59,976 nt of DNA, taken from positions 16,845 through 76,820 of the forward strand of contig NZ_JAJLRA010000028.1 in assembly GCF_020991365.1 (NCBI RefSeq), given 5' to 3'. The position numbers were made by a program, and so were the translations under genes. Position 1 is the first letter of the stretch. Every line of letters begins with the position of its first letter. Shown here piece after piece: positions 24,171-33,978 of the stretch. This DNA comes from Streptacidiphilus sp. ASG 303 (GTDB taxonomy: Bacteria; Actinomycetota; Actinomycetes; Streptomycetales; Streptomycetaceae). The notes beneath the pieces are model-generated. The model was given only the letters and a program-made list of their open reading frames with translations. It made no database searches and had not been told where the DNA came from.

Positions 24171-25202
24171 GTGCCCAAGGTGACACGTGACGATGTGGCC
24201 AGGCTGGCAGGTACCTCGACCGCGGTCGTCAGCTATGTCATCAACAACGGTCCGCGCCCCGTCGCGCCCGCGACGAAGGAGCGCGTGCTCGCCGCCATCG
24301 AGCAGCTCGGCTACCGGCCCAACAGCGTGGCGCAGGCCATGGCCAGCCGCCGCACCAACCTGATCGGCATGGTGGTGCCCGACGCCCGCCAGCCGTTCTT
24401 CGCCGAGCTGGCGCACGCCGTGGAGCGGGTCGCCTCCGAGCGGGGCAAGCTGGTGCTGATCGGCAACTCCGACTACGTGGACGACCGCGAGGTCCACTAC
24501 GTCCGCGCCTTCCTCGGCATGCGGGTCTCCGGGCTGATCCTGGTGAGCCAGGGCCCCTCGGAGCGGGCCGCGGAGGAGTTCGCCGCCATGGAGGGGGCCC
24601 GGGTGGTGCTGCTGCACCGCCGCCCCGAGGCCATCGACGACGTCGCGGTGGTCACCGACGACGTGGGCGGCGCCGAGAACGCGGTGCGCCACCTGCTGGA
24701 GGTCCACGGCCACCCGTACGTCGCCTGCTTCGGCGGCCCGGTGGCCTCCCCGGCGCCGGGCGACCCGGTGGTGGACCACATCGAGGGCTGGCTGCGGGCC
24801 ATGGAGGCGCACGGCGTCGCCGAGCCGCGCCGCCGGCTCGTCGAGGCGCCCTTCGACCGGTACGGGGCCTACAAGGTGGCACTGGACCTGCTGCGCTCGC
24901 CGGACCGGCCGCCCGCGGTCTTCTGCTCCACCGACGACCAGGCCGTCGGCGTGCTGCGCGCGGCCCGGGAGGCGGGGGTGCGGGTGCCGGAGGACCTGGC
25001 GGTGGTCGGCTTCGACGACATCCCCGAGGCCGCGTTCTGCGACCCGCCGCTGACCACGGTCGCCTCCGACCGGGACGCCATGGCCCGCGCCGCCGTCGAC
25101 CTGGTGCTGGACGACTCGCTGCTGGTGCCGGGCTCGGAGACCGAGCGGGTCCGGCAGTTCCCCAACCGGCTGGTCGTCCGCCGCTCCTGCGGCTGCCCGT
25201 GA
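24171..25202 (+). CDS. LacI-family transcription regulator
   Basis: This 343-residue protein has the LacI helix-turn-helix and hinge at residues 1-60 ([34 protein letters not shown]) and a periplasmic-binding-type ligand domain ([37 protein letters not shown]). The C-terminus RRSCGCP carries a Cys pair. Its sugar or other ligand and targets are unknown; no transport genes adjoin. It starts with GTG, apparently leaderless. Confidence 0.92.
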   Translation: MPKVTRDDVARLAGTSTAVVSYVINNGPRPVAPATKERVLAAIEQLGYRPNSVAQAMASRRTNLIGMVVPDARQPFFAELAHAVERVASERGKLVLIGNSDYVDDREVHYVRAFLGMRVSGLILVSQGPSERAAEEFAAMEGARVVLLHRRPEAIDDVAVVTDDVGGAENAVRHLLEVHGHPYVACFGGPVASPAPGDPVVDHIEGWLRAMEAHGVAEPRRRLVEAPFDRYGAYKVALDLLRSPDRPPAVFCSTDDQAVGVLRAAREAGVRVPEDLAVVGFDDIPEAAFCDPPLTTVASDRDAMARAAVDLVLDDSLLVPGSETERVRQFPNRLVVRRSCGCP

Positions 25203-25307
25203 CCGACGTCCCGCCGCGCCGGCGCCCCCGCGGACCCGGCGGGCTTCTCGGGCGCTTCTGACCCGGCTCTCATCGCGCTCTCACGTGCGGGGCGGAGCCT
25301 GGTCGGC

Positions 25308-26513
25308 ATGGACGAGCAGCAGCACGGTACCGGCGGCACGGCCGGTACGGACAGGACGGGCACCCCCGGCACCCCCTCCACCCCCGACGGCCCGGTCGGC
25401 ACAGCCGGCCCGGCCGGCACCGCCGGCGCGGACCGGCCCCACGACCCGCCGCGGGTCCTGGAGGGAACCGTCGTCGGGCACGCCCCCGGCACCGGCGGCC
25501 ACGGCGGTCCCGACGGACCGCCGCCCCCGCCCCCGCCGGCCGCCCCCTCCCCCGCCGCGCCCGGCCACCGGGGCCGCAGGCGCCGGGCGGCCGGCCCCGC
25601 CGCCCTGGTCGCGGCGGTCGCCGTGCTGGCCGCCGCCGCGGGCGCGGTCGGCGGCGGACTGGTCGCCGCCCGCCGGGACGGCGGCTCCGGCGCGGCGGGG
25701 GCCGCCGTGGTGCGCACCGTCGCCGAGCGGACCTCGTCCGGCGCCCCGTCGGCCGCCGCCGTCGCCGCGGCCGTCTCCCCCAGCGTGGTCGAGATCTCCG
25801 TGCGGTCGGCGGGCGGCACCGCCACCGGGACCGGGATCGTCCTCACCTCCGGCGGCCGGATCCTCACCAACTACCACGTGGTCTCCGGCGCGGTCGGCGG
25901 CGGCGGCACGGTGACGGTCACGTTCCACGACGGCTCCACCGCGCGTGCGGCGGTGGGCGGCACCGACAGGGCGCTGGACGTCGCCGTGGTCGAGGCCTCC
26001 GGCGTCCACGGCCTGACCCCGGCCGTCCTCGGCGACTCCGACGCGGTCGCCGTCGGGGACCCCGTGGTGGCGATCGGCTCGCCCGAGGGCCTCACCGGCA
26101 CCGTCACCTCGGGCATCGTCAGCGCCAAGGACCGCGAGGTCACGGTGGAGGTCGACGAGGAGTCGACCCGCGGCAACGGAGGCTTCGGGTACCCGCACCT
26201 GCCCGGCGCGTCCGGCACCCAGGGCGCCCAGGGCTCCCAGGGCTCCTCGGGCGGCTCCTCCACCGCCACCTACCGGGCGCTGCAGACCGACGCGGCGCTC
26301 AACCCCGGCAACTCCGGCGGTCCGCTGATCGACGCCTCCGGCCGGGTGGTCGGGATCAACTCCGCGATGTACTCCCCGCCGGACGGGGGCACGGGCTCCG
26401 GCGCCGCCGCCGGCGGCGGGTCCGGCTCCGTCGGCCTCGGCTTCGCCATCCCGGTGGACGACGTGCGGAAGGTCCTCCCCCAGCTCGAGGCCGGCCGCAC
26501 CCTGTCCGCCTGA
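25308..26513 (+). CDS. Membrane-anchored trypsin-like serine protease (HtrA/S1C type)
   Basis: This 401-residue protein has a Gly/Thr/Pro-rich cytoplasmic tail (1-90), one membrane span (about 96-121) and an outside protease domain with H190 (TNYHVV), D224 (ALDVAVV) and S336 (NPGNSGGPL). No PDZ domain follows, so it is shorter than DegP-type proteins. [17 protein letters not shown] insert separates D and S regions. It probably acts in envelope protein quality control. It lies upstream of the two-component pair, which may respond to the same envelope stress. Confidence 0.92.
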   Translation: MDEQQHGTGGTAGTDRTGTPGTPSTPDGPVGTAGPAGTAGADRPHDPPRVLEGTVVGHAPGTGGHGGPDGPPPPPPPAAPSPAAPGHRGRRRRAAGPAALVAAVAVLAAAAGAVGGGLVAARRDGGSGAAGAAVVRTVAERTSSGAPSAAAVAAAVSPSVVEISVRSAGGTATGTGIVLTSGGRILTNYHVVSGAVGGGGTVTVTFHDGSTARAAVGGTDRALDVAVVEASGVHGLTPAVLGDSDAVAVGDPVVAIGSPEGLTGTVTSGIVSAKDREVTVEVDEESTRGNGGFGYPHLPGASGTQGAQGSQGSSGGSSTATYRALQTDAALNPGNSGGPLIDASGRVVGINSAMYSPPDGGTGSGAAAGGGSGSVGLGFAIPVDDVRKVLPQLEAGRTLSA

Positions 26514-26662
26514 TCGGCACCGGCCGGCCGTCGCGGCCCCGCACCGCGGCGGCGGACAATGGCCCCCTGCACCCGCGCCCGGAGCACGACGCCGCGGCCC
26601 GTGCGCCCGTAGCCCCGTACGGCGGACCGCCCCGGCACCGCACCCCACCCCGGAGAGCCCCC

Positions 26663-27427
26663 ATGACGCCCCCCGACGCCGACCGCGGCCGCCCCGAGGC
26701 GGCCGGCAGCGCCGCCCGCATCCTCGTGGTCGACGACGAGCCCGCCCTGCGCGACGCCCTGGAGAGCAGCCTCGCCTTCGAGGGCTACGACGTGCGCACC
26801 GCCTCCGACGGCCTGGAGGCGCTGGCCGCCGTCGAGCGCGAGCGGCCCGGCCTGGTGCTGCTCGACGTCATGATGCCGCGGATGGACGGCCTCACCGCGG
26901 TCCGCCGGATGCGGTCGCGCGGCGACACCGTGCCGGTGCTGATGCTCACCGCGCGCGACGCCGTCGGCGACCGCGTCACCGGCCTGGACGTCGGGGCGGA
27001 CGACTACCTCGCCAAGCCCTTCGAGCTGGACGAGCTGCTGGCCCGGGTCCGCGCCCTGCTGCGCCGCGGCGCCCTCGCCGCCGAGGCGGCCCGGCTGGAG
27101 GAGGCGGCCGGCGGGGAGGTCCTCGCCTTCGAGGGCCTGCGGATGGACACCGCGACCCGCGAGGTCACCCGCGACGGGCGGCCCGTGGAGCTGACCCGCA
27201 CCGAGTTCATGCTGCTGGAGATGTTCCTCTCCCACCCCCGGCAGGTCCTCACCCGCGAGCAGATCCTCAAGGCCGTGTGGGGCTTCGACTTCGAGCCCTC
27301 CTCCAACTCCCTGGACGTGTACGTGATGTACCTGCGGCGCAAGACCGAGGCCGGCGGCGGGCCCCGCCTCATCCACACCGTCCGGGGCGTCGGCTACGCG
27401 CTGCGCGCCGCCGGCCGGGCCGGCTGA
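26663..27427 (+). CDS. OmpR-family response regulator
   Basis: This 254-residue regulator has a receiver domain with acidic pair D24/D25, phospho-acceptor D68 (LLDVMMP), T in MLTARD and K in [10 protein letters not shown], and a winged-helix output domain ([31 protein letters not shown]). It resembles MprA/CseB-type regulators. The kinase gene starts 8 bp after its stop, so they form one operon and a cognate pair. The start at ATG 26663 gives an 18-residue unstructured lead. Confidence 0.95.
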   Translation: MTPPDADRGRPEAAGSAARILVVDDEPALRDALESSLAFEGYDVRTASDGLEALAAVERERPGLVLLDVMMPRMDGLTAVRRMRSRGDTVPVLMLTARDAVGDRVTGLDVGADDYLAKPFELDELLARVRALLRRGALAAEAARLEEAAGGEVLAFEGLRMDTATREVTRDGRPVELTRTEFMLLEMFLSHPRQVLTREQILKAVWGFDFEPSSNSLDVYVMYLRRKTEAGGGPRLIHTVRGVGYALRAAGRAG

Positions 27428-27435
27428 GCCCGGCG

Positions 27436-28932
27436 ATGAGGCGCCCCGCCCTCCCCGCCGCCGGCTGGTTCCGCCGCGCGCCGCTGCGCCGCCGGCTCGC
27501 CCTCCTCACGGCGCTGGCCGTGGCGGTGGCGGTGGCGGTGTCGGCGCTCTCCTGCTGGCTGCTGGTCCGCAAGCAGCTGTACAAGCAGCGCGAGGACCGG
27601 CTCCGGGCGACCTTCGCCCTGCCCCCGGACGTGCTCTTCAGCCCCGACCAGGCGGTCCGGCAGTTCTGCGTCGACCCGCGGGGGCCGCGGGGGCTGCGGC
27701 AGGCCGACGCCACACCGACCGTGGTCCTCGCCGACGGGCACGCCTGCAGCTCCGCGCGCGAGGACGCCGACCGGCTCAGGGGCGTGACCGCCACCGCGGC
27801 CGACCGCGAGGTCGCGGGGGAGCCCGGCGGCGGCCGGTTCCGCTACGGGACCCTCGCCAACGGCACGGAGGTCCGCGTCTACACCCGCAACATCGGCCCG
27901 GGGGTGGCCCTCGCCGTCGCCACGCCGACCGGGGAGGTGGACGGGCAGCTGGGCTCCCTGGCCCTGCGGCTCGCGCTCGTCGCCGCCTGCGGCGTGGTCA
28001 TGGCCTCCAGCGCGGGCCTGGTGGTCGCGCGGGCCTCGCTCAAGCCGGTCGACCGCCTCACCGACGTGGTGGAGCACATCGCCCGCACCGAGGAGGTCGG
28101 CACCACCATCCCCGTCGAGGGCCGGGACGAGATCGCCCGGCTCAGCGAGTCGTTCAACGCCATGAGCACGGCCCTCGCCGCCTCCCGGGACCGGCAGACC
28201 CGGCTGGTCGCCGACGCCGGCCACGAGCTGCGCACGCCGCTGACCTCGCTGCGCACCAACGTGGACCTGCTGGTCCGCAGCGACTCCACCGGCCGTCCGC
28301 TGCCGCCGGAGACCCGCACCCGGCTGCTGGGGAGCATGAAGGCCCAGATGGGCGAGCTCTCGACGCTCATCGGCGACCTGCTGGAGCTGTCCCGGCCCGC
28401 GGCCGGCCGCTCCGACGGGGAGGCGTCGGTCGTCGCCCTGCACGAGGTCGCCGCCCGCGCCGTGGACCGGGGGCGGCTGCGCGGCCCGGGACTGCGCTTC
28501 GAGGTGCGGCTGGAGTCCTGGTACGTGCGGGGCGACGCCCACGCGCTGGAGCGGGCGGTGGTCAACCTGCTGGACAACGCCGTGAAGTACAGCCCGCCCG
28601 GCGGCACGGTGGACGTGGCGCTCTCCGGCGGCAGGCTCGCGGTCCGCGACCGGGGGCCGGGCATCGCCCCGGACGAGCTCCCCTACGTCTTCGACCGGTT
28701 CTGGCGCTCGCCGTCGTCGCGGCAGCTGCCGGGCTCGGGCCTGGGGCTCTCCATCGTCGCCCAGGCCGTGCGCGACGGCGGCGGCGAGGTCGCGCTGGGG
28801 GCGCCGCCGGACGGGGGCGCCGGCACCGAGGCCGTGGTGCGGCTGCCGGGCTCGCCGGTGCCGCCCGCGCCGGGGGACCCGCCCGGCCCGCCGGGGCGGG
28901 GCGGGGACGACGACGGCGGGCGCGGTGCCTGA
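27436..28932 (+). CDS. Sensor histidine kinase with HAMP domain
   Basis: This 498-residue membrane kinase has a span near residues 21-45, an external sensor of about 125 residues, a second span near 180-200, HAMP (VARASLKPVDRLTDVVEHIA), the H-box DAGHELRTPLTSLRTNVDLL, N-box (NLLDNAVKYSPPGG), and G boxes (DRGPGIAPDELPYVF, GSGLGLSIVAQAV). The C-terminal tail is Pro/Gly-rich. It resembles MprB-like kinases, and the adjacent serine protease recalls the mycobacterial mprAB-pepD arrangement. Its stop codon lies in the loop of a terminator hairpin. Confidence 0.95.
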   Translation: MRRPALPAAGWFRRAPLRRRLALLTALAVAVAVAVSALSCWLLVRKQLYKQREDRLRATFALPPDVLFSPDQAVRQFCVDPRGPRGLRQADATPTVVLADGHACSSAREDADRLRGVTATAADREVAGEPGGGRFRYGTLANGTEVRVYTRNIGPGVALAVATPTGEVDGQLGSLALRLALVAACGVVMASSAGLVVARASLKPVDRLTDVVEHIARTEEVGTTIPVEGRDEIARLSESFNAMSTALAASRDRQTRLVADAGHELRTPLTSLRTNVDLLVRSDSTGRPLPPETRTRLLGSMKAQMGELSTLIGDLLELSRPAAGRSDGEASVVALHEVAARAVDRGRLRGPGLRFEVRLESWYVRGDAHALERAVVNLLDNAVKYSPPGGTVDVALSGGRLAVRDRGPGIAPDELPYVFDRFWRSPSSRQLPGSGLGLSIVAQAVRDGGGEVALGAPPDGGAGTEAVVRLPGSPVPPAPGDPPGPPGRGGDDDGGRGA

Positions 28933-28947
28933 GCACCGCGCCCGCCG
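28914..28947. terminator. 15-bp perfect hairpin spanning the kinase stop codon
   Basis: Bases 28914-28928 pair perfectly with 28933-28947; the four-base loop CTGA contains the kinase TGA stop. It serves both convergent genes (kinase and 5'-nucleotidase). No T-tract. Confidence 0.8.
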
Positions 28948-28964
28948 GAGGTGGTGACGCCTCG

Positions 28965-30827
28965 TCAGCCCTGGGCGGTGCCGGGGCCGACGACCGTGAT
29001 GCGGTCCTGCGCCGGCGGGGCCAGCGGGGACGCCGCCGAGGAGTGCGCGGTGAGGTAGGCGGTGAACAGGTCCAGGTCGGACGGGCCGACCAGCTTGTTC
29101 GTGCCCTGGGCGAGGGCCGGGAAGCCGTCGCCGCCGCCCGCCAGGAACTCGTTCATGGCGACGCGGTAGGTGCGGGCCGGGTCGATCGGCTCGCCGTTCA
29201 GCCGGATCGAGGAGGCCACGACCCGGTCCGCGCCGGCCTTGGTGAGGTCCAGCGTGTAGGTGAGGCCCCTCGAGACCTGGAGGATCTTCGGCGCGGCGAG
29301 GTTGGAGCCGCTGACCTGCTGCTGCAGGGCGGCGACCACCTGGGCGCCGGTCAGGTCGACCACGTTCATCATGTTGGTGAACGGCTGCACGGCGAAGGCC
29401 TCGGCGTAGGTCACCACGCCGTCGCCCTCGGTGCCGGACGCCTTCTGGACCAGGTCGGCGCGGATGCCGCCGGGGTTCATGAGGGCGATCTGGGCGCCGC
29501 CCTTGTCGGCGGGCGCCAGGCCCTCCAGCTGGGCGTCGGCGATCACGTCGCCGAGCGGCTTCTCGTAGGCGTCGCTGCCGCGCCCGTTGATGTCCGCCGA
29601 GATGTAGCCGACGGTCCGGCCGGCGATCGGGGCGGCGATCCGCTGGTAGTACGCGATCAGGTCGGTCAGGTCGGCGGCCTTGGGGACCGTCCGGCGGACC
29701 ACGTGGTTGGCGGCCGTGACCGAGCTGCGGACGACGTCGCCGGTGGCGTGGTCGATGGGCAGGTCGATCTCGGTGTACAGGCGCCCGAAGGAGGCGGCGC
29801 TGGTCACCCGGCGGGGCTGGCCGGCCGGGTCCGGGATGGTGCAGTTGTACGCGTTGTGGGTGTGGCCGGTGACGATGGCGTCGACCTCGGGGTCGACGTT
29901 CTTCGCGATGTCCACGATCGGACCGGAGATGCCGGCGCCGGCGCCCGGTGAGTCGCAGTCCGCGTCGTAGGTGTTGCCGGCCGGGTAGCCGCCCTCGTGC
30001 ACCAGGGCCACGATGGTCCGCACGCCCTGCTGCTTCAGCTCGGCGGTGTACCGGTTGATCGTCTCGACCTCGTCGCCGAACTTCAGGCCCTTGACGCCGG
30101 CCGCGGTGACGATGTTCGGGGTGCCCTCCAGGGTGACCCCGATGAAGCCGACCTTCACGCCGTGCACGTTCTTGACCCAGTACGGGGCCAGCAGCGGCTT
30201 GCCGGTCGCCTCGCTGGTGACGTTGGCGGCGAGGTAGTCGAACTTCGCGCCCTTGAACTTCCGGCCCTCGGCGTAGCAGCCGTCGGTCGGGTGGCAGCCG
30301 CCGTTCTGGAGGCGCAGCAGCTCGGCCGAGCCCTCGTCGAACTCGTGGTTGCCGACGCTGGTGACGTCGAGGCCGATCTTGTTCATCGCCTCGACGGTCG
30401 GCTCGTCGTGGAAGAGGCCGGACAGCAGCGGGCTGGCGCCCACGATGTCTCCGGCGGCCACGGTGAGCGAGTGCTTGTGGCCCTCGCGGGCCTGGCGCAG
30501 CGCGGTGGCGAGGTACTCGACGCCGCCGGCCGGGGTGGAGACGACGGCGCCGGAGGCGTCCTTCTCCTTGATGGTCCCGGAGGAGCCCGCGGGGGGCTCC
30601 AGGTTTCCGTGGAAGTCGTTGATCGCCAGCAGCTGCAGGTCGTCGATGCGCTGGGCGGCGAGGCCGGCCGGGGCGGGCTGCGCGTCGGCGGCGGAGGCGG
30701 TCGCCGCCGGGATCGCCAGGGCGACCAGTCCCGCGGAGGCCGCTGCGGTCAGCAGGAGGCGGCTCCGGCGGGCGCCGGTTCTGATGGTCTCGGGCAAGGG
30801 GGTCCCCTTCACCTTGGGACGAGGCAC
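28965..30827 (-). CDS. Secreted 5'-nucleotidase / 2',3'-cyclic phosphodiesterase
   Basis: This about 620-residue enzyme has a signal peptide (RRSRLLLTAAASAGLVALAI ... ATASAADA), a metallophosphatase domain (LLAINDFHGNLEPP; VGNHEFDEG; VTGHTHNAYNC) and a C-terminal nucleotidase domain (NPGGIRADL; FGNN-type replaced by QPFTNMMNVVDLTG). It removes phosphate from extracellular nucleotides and is a likely member of the Pho regulon. GTG 30827 is the longest start; TTG 30797 with AAGGGG six nt upstream gives a better signal peptide and may be the true start. Confidence 0.92.
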   Translation of the reverse strand: MPRPKVKGTPLPETIRTGARRSRLLLTAAASAGLVALAIPAATASAADAQPAPAGLAAQRIDDLQLLAINDFHGNLEPPAGSSGTIKEKDASGAVVSTPAGGVEYLATALRQAREGHKHSLTVAAGDIVGASPLLSGLFHDEPTVEAMNKIGLDVTSVGNHEFDEGSAELLRLQNGGCHPTDGCYAEGRKFKGAKFDYLAANVTSEATGKPLLAPYWVKNVHGVKVGFIGVTLEGTPNIVTAAGVKGLKFGDEVETINRYTAELKQQGVRTIVALVHEGGYPAGNTYDADCDSPGAGAGISGPIVDIAKNVDPEVDAIVTGHTHNAYNCTIPDPAGQPRRVTSAASFGRLYTEIDLPIDHATGDVVRSSVTAANHVVRRTVPKAADLTDLIAYYQRIAAPIAGRTVGYISADINGRGSDAYEKPLGDVIADAQLEGLAPADKGGAQIALMNPGGIRADLVQKASGTEGDGVVTYAEAFAVQPFTNMMNVVDLTGAQVVAALQQQVSGSNLAAPKILQVSRGLTYTLDLTKAGADRVVASSIRLNGEPIDPARTYRVAMNEFLAGGGDGFPALAQGTNKLVGPSDLDLFTAYLTAHSSAASPLAPPAQDRITVVGPGTAQG

Positions 30828-31019
30828 GGGAGTGTCGGGGGAAGCCTAGGGTCAACGCGCGTAGCTGTCAGGGTCCTTCGGGTAACGGTGTGGTTTCCGA
30901 CCGCCGTACGCCCGGCGCCGCGGCGGTGCGGGAACGGCGCGGGAACGCGGCGGCGCCGGGCCGGTCGAGGGGACCGGCCCGGCGCCCGCATCGGGTGCCG
31001 GCCGTGGCACGACGGTGCG

Positions 31020-32864
31020 TCAGGTGCAGTTCTGGCCAGCGTTGATGCAGTTGACGGCCTTGTTCATCAGCTCACTGGACATCACGTTGACGAAGTCGCC
31101 GTGGTCGGTGACCGCCTTGTGCAGCTCCTCGGGGAAGCTGTCCAGCGCGAACCTGGCGCCCTGCGGGATCTGGTAGCTGAGCGTCATGCGCAGCTGCGGG
31201 ATGGCCCGGAAGCCGTTCGGGCAGGCGCCGTCGCCGCCCGGGAAGACCACGTGGGTGCGGTGGTTGGCGCTGTCCGTGTTCTGCCCGTCCCAGCAGCTGG
31301 GGAAGTCCAGGATGCGGACCGTCCGGGCGCCGCCGCACAGCGGGTACTTGTCCTTCAGCCGCAGGTTGAGGGCGTTGCTGCAGCTCCACTGGGCCTTCGC
31401 GTTGGCGGGGCCGTTGGTGACGGCGGCCTTGGCGTCGCCGGTGATGATGCGGAGGAACTGCGGCATCGCGACGACCTTGGCCGTCAGGCTGCCGCGGAAC
31501 TCCAGCTTGACGCTGCTCGCGCGGAGCTTGGTGCCGATGTTCTTGTCCCCCTGGCCGCCCAGCTCGTTGGCGTCGCCCTGGTCGCCGGCCCGGGTGAGGC
31601 GCAGGACGGGCCAGTAGTACGCCGACTTGTCCTGCTGCTCGGCGCAGGTGGTGCCTCCCGCGAGGAGGCTGTCGTTGGTGGAGAAGCCGTCGCTGGTCCT
31701 GTTGCCCACGTAGTCGTGCACGTGGTGGGCGCCGTTGGCGACACCGGGGGCGACGATGAAGTTGGCGGGGTTGTTGTGGTCGCTCACCCCGCAGTTGGAG
31801 GTGAAGGTGCCGGAGGCCGGGCCGGCGGCGAGGTTGGGATCGTTGGCCGGGGTGCCGGTGCGGATGTCGGCGAAGTCGGCCGCGGAGAGGCCGTTGGCGA
31901 AGCCGTCGGGGCTGATACCGCCGCCCTGGTTCTGGTTGCCGCCGTTGTTCTGGCCGGCGTTGACGTTGCCGTTGTTCTGGCCCCCGCCGTTCTGGCCGCC
32001 CTGGTTCTGGCCTCCCTGGTTCTGGCCGCCGTTCTGCAGCGCGCAGGCCGCGAGGTTGTTCAGGCCCCGGGGCCGCTGGGCGCCGGTACGGCCGATGGCG
32101 ATGGCGATCCGGTCGAGCGTCGCCACCCGCTTGCTCTTCAGCGGGCCGAGGATGGCGTTCTGCACGAAGTTCGGGCCGCCCTGGCCCTGCGAGGAGGCGA
32201 GCCGCCGGTCGGCCTCGGCGACCTGCCGGTCGAGGAGCGCCAGGTTCCGGTTCACCTCGTTCTGCGCCCGGGCGGGGACGTTGCCGACGGCGCCCTTCAC
32301 GTCGGGGCAGGCGATGCCGCCGGCGCCGTTCTGCGCCTGGCCCTGGTTGCCCTGGACCTGGCCGGCGTCGGCGGATCCCTGGTTCTGGCCGCCCTGGTTC
32401 TGGCCCCCGTTGTTCTGGCCGCCCTGGTTCTGGCCCCCGCCGTTCTGCAGGGAGCAGTCCGCCAGGTTCTGCAGGCCCTGCGGCCGCTGGGCGCCGGTGC
32501 GGCCGATGGCGATGGCGATCCGGTCGAGGGTGGAGACCCGCTTGTCGCGCAGCGGGCCGAGGATGGCGTTCTGCACGAAGTTCGGGCCGCCCTGGCCCTG
32601 TGAGGAGGCGAGCCGCCGGTTGGCCTCGGCGACCTGCTGGTCGAGGAGCGCGAGGTTGCTGTTCACCTCGTTCTGCGCCTGGGCGGGGACGGCCCCGATC
32701 ATCTCGTTCACGCGCGGACAGGCGATGGTGGCCCCGGCCACGTTGTCGTCCGCATTGGCACTCGCGGTGAAGGCGGCGTATCCCCCGCCTCCCAGTGCTA
32801 AGGCGGCGGCCACGCCGATGGCCACCGTACGGCCCCTGCGCCGAGCGCGCTGGTGCTGGCTCAT
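31020..32864 (-). CDS. Secreted DUF1996 protein with duplicated N-terminal domain and QNQGG linkers
   Basis: This 614-residue protein has an N-terminal signal (RGRTVAIGVAAALALGGGGY), then two near-identical helical repeats at residues 47-141 and 184-278 (offset 137), each followed by a Gly/Asn/Gln-rich linker of QNQGG units, and a C-terminal DUF1996 domain (about 350-605) with Cys-rich and His-rich motifs (NGAHHVHDYVGN, FPSCWDGQNTD, HRTHVVFPGGDGACP). DUF1996 is common in fungal and actinobacterial secreted proteins; function is unknown. The repeats carry paired Cys (IACP ... ADCSLQN). It is divergent from mshD. Confidence 0.85.
   Translation of the reverse strand: MSQHQRARRRGRTVAIGVAAALALGGGGYAAFTASANADDNVAGATIACPRVNEMIGAVPAQAQNEVNSNLALLDQQVAEANRRLASSQGQGGPNFVQNAILGPLRDKRVSTLDRIAIAIGRTGAQRPQGLQNLADCSLQNGGGQNQGGQNNGGQNQGGQNQGSADAGQVQGNQGQAQNGAGGIACPDVKGAVGNVPARAQNEVNRNLALLDRQVAEADRRLASSQGQGGPNFVQNAILGPLKSKRVATLDRIAIAIGRTGAQRPRGLNNLAACALQNGGQNQGGQNQGGQNGGGQNNGNVNAGQNNGGNQNQGGGISPDGFANGLSAADFADIRTGTPANDPNLAAGPASGTFTSNCGVSDHNNPANFIVAPGVANGAHHVHDYVGNRTSDGFSTNDSLLAGGTTCAEQQDKSAYYWPVLRLTRAGDQGDANELGGQGDKNIGTKLRASSVKLEFRGSLTAKVVAMPQFLRIITGDAKAAVTNGPANAKAQWSCSNALNLRLKDKYPLCGGARTVRILDFPSCWDGQNTDSANHRTHVVFPGGDGACPNGFRAIPQLRMTLSYQIPQGARFALDSFPEELHKAVTDHGDFVNVMSSELMNKAVNCINAGQNCT
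32031..32315 (-). repeat. Intragenic repeat copy 2 of the DUF1996 gene
   Basis: It encodes residues 184-278 and matches copy 1 (32442-32726) along its length; long stretches of DNA, such as that encoding SSQGQGGPNFVQNAILGPL, are nearly identical. Confidence 0.85.
32442..32726 (-). repeat. Intragenic repeat copy 1 of the DUF1996 gene
   Basis: It encodes residues 47-141. The high DNA similarity to copy 2 suggests a recent duplication or ongoing gene conversion. Confidence 0.85.
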
Positions 32865-32990
32865 GGTGCTATGCCCTCCATCGGGGGAGTAGAGGCGATG
32901 GGCCCGCCGCAAGTGGTGGTCCGCCGGGCGCTGCCGTCCTCTACGCGCGGGTCCCGGGGCCGGTTCAAACATCCGGCGGCGGGACAGCCG

Positions 32991-32996
32991 TAAGGT
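32991..32996 (+). promoter_or_regulatory. Leaderless -10 (TAAGGT) for mshD
   Basis: TAAGGT is followed by seven bases and the ATG at 33004. This favours 33004 over ATG 32998, which is only one base away. Confidence 0.5.
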
Positions 32997-33003
32997 CATG
33001 ACC

Positions 33004-33978
33004 ATGGACGCTGCTGCCGCGGGGACCAGCCCCGACGAGGACCGCATCGAGACCGTCGCCGTGCCGCTGCCGGACGACGCCCGGCTGATCGGCGCGCTGC
33101 TGGAGACGGCCGCCCGCGAGGACGGCAGGGAGGCGGTGTCCGAGCAGGGCCGGCTGCACCTGCGCGCCGAGCGGGCCGGGGTGCGGCACCTGCTCCAGCA
33201 CGACGGCTACGGCACCCTGGTCGGCTACGCGCAGCTCGACGGCTCGGCCGGGGGCCGGGCGCCCGTCGTGGAGCTGGTGGTCGACCCGTCCCACCGCGGC
33301 CGCGGCCACGGCCGGGTGCTGGCGCGGGCGGCGGTGGCGGAGGCCGGCGGCGCCGTGCGGCTCTGGGCGCACGGCGGCCACCCGGCAGCCCGGCACCTCG
33401 CGGAGTCCCTCGGGCTGGAGCTGTTCCGGGAGCTGCGGCAGCTGCGGCGCCCGCTGCCGCCGGCGGGGCCCGCCCTGGACGCGGAGCTGCCGCAGCCGCC
33501 GCTGCCCGAGGGCGTGTCGGTGCGGACGTTCCGGCCGGGCGAGGACGACGAGGCGTGGCTGCGGCTGAACGCCGCGGCCTTCGCCCACCACCCCGAGCAG
33601 GGCGCCTGGACCGCCCGCGACCTGGCGGAGCGGCTCGACGAGCCGTGGTTCGACCCGGCGGGCTTCTTCCTGGCCGTCCGCGACACGCCCGGGGGCGAGG
33701 CGCTGGTCGGCTTCCACTGGACGAAGGTGGCCCCCCGCACCCCGGGCCAGGAGCAGGTCGGCGAGGTGTACGTGCTCGGTGTGGACCCGGCCGGGCAGGG
33801 CGGCGGCCTCGGACGGGCGCTGACCGCGGTGGGCCTGCGCCACCTGGCCGCCGACCGGGGGCTGCGGACCGCGGTGCTGTACGTCGACGCGGACAACCCG
33901 GCCGCGCTGCGGGTGTACGAGCGGATGGGCTTCGCCACGCACGAGGTGGACCTGATGTACCGCACCCCGGGCGCGTGA
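33004..33978 (+). CDS. mshD: Mycothiol synthase (acetyl-CoA:Cys-GlcN-Ins acetyltransferase)
   Basis: This 324-residue protein has two GNAT domains, the MshD layout. The active C-terminal domain has the acetyl-CoA loop VLGVDPAGQGGGLGRALTAV and the end VDADNPAALRVYERMGFATH; the N-terminal domain has VVDPSHRGRGHGRVLARAA. MshD does the last step of mycothiol synthesis, the main thiol of actinobacteria. It stands alone between the DUF1996 gene and ppk. Its TGA is repeated 14 bp downstream in a tandem duplication. Confidence 0.93.
   Translation: MDAAAAGTSPDEDRIETVAVPLPDDARLIGALLETAAREDGREAVSEQGRLHLRAERAGVRHLLQHDGYGTLVGYAQLDGSAGGRAPVVELVVDPSHRGRGHGRVLARAAVAEAGGAVRLWAHGGHPAARHLAESLGLELFRELRQLRRPLPPAGPALDAELPQPPLPEGVSVRTFRPGEDDEAWLRLNAAAFAHHPEQGAWTARDLAERLDEPWFDPAGFFLAVRDTPGGEALVGFHWTKVAPRTPGQEQVGEVYVLGVDPAGQGGGLGRALTAVGLRHLAADRGLRTAVLYVDADNPAALRVYERMGFATHEVDLMYRTPGA

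Noticed and set aside
27394-30855. 1153-codon minus frame over the kinase and nucleotidase
   Set aside because: It crosses two recognised genes in another frame and has no domain of its own.
30828-31019. PHO box before the 5'-nucleotidase
   Set aside because: GTTACCC and GTTGACCC are present but not in 11-bp phase, so the evidence is too weak.
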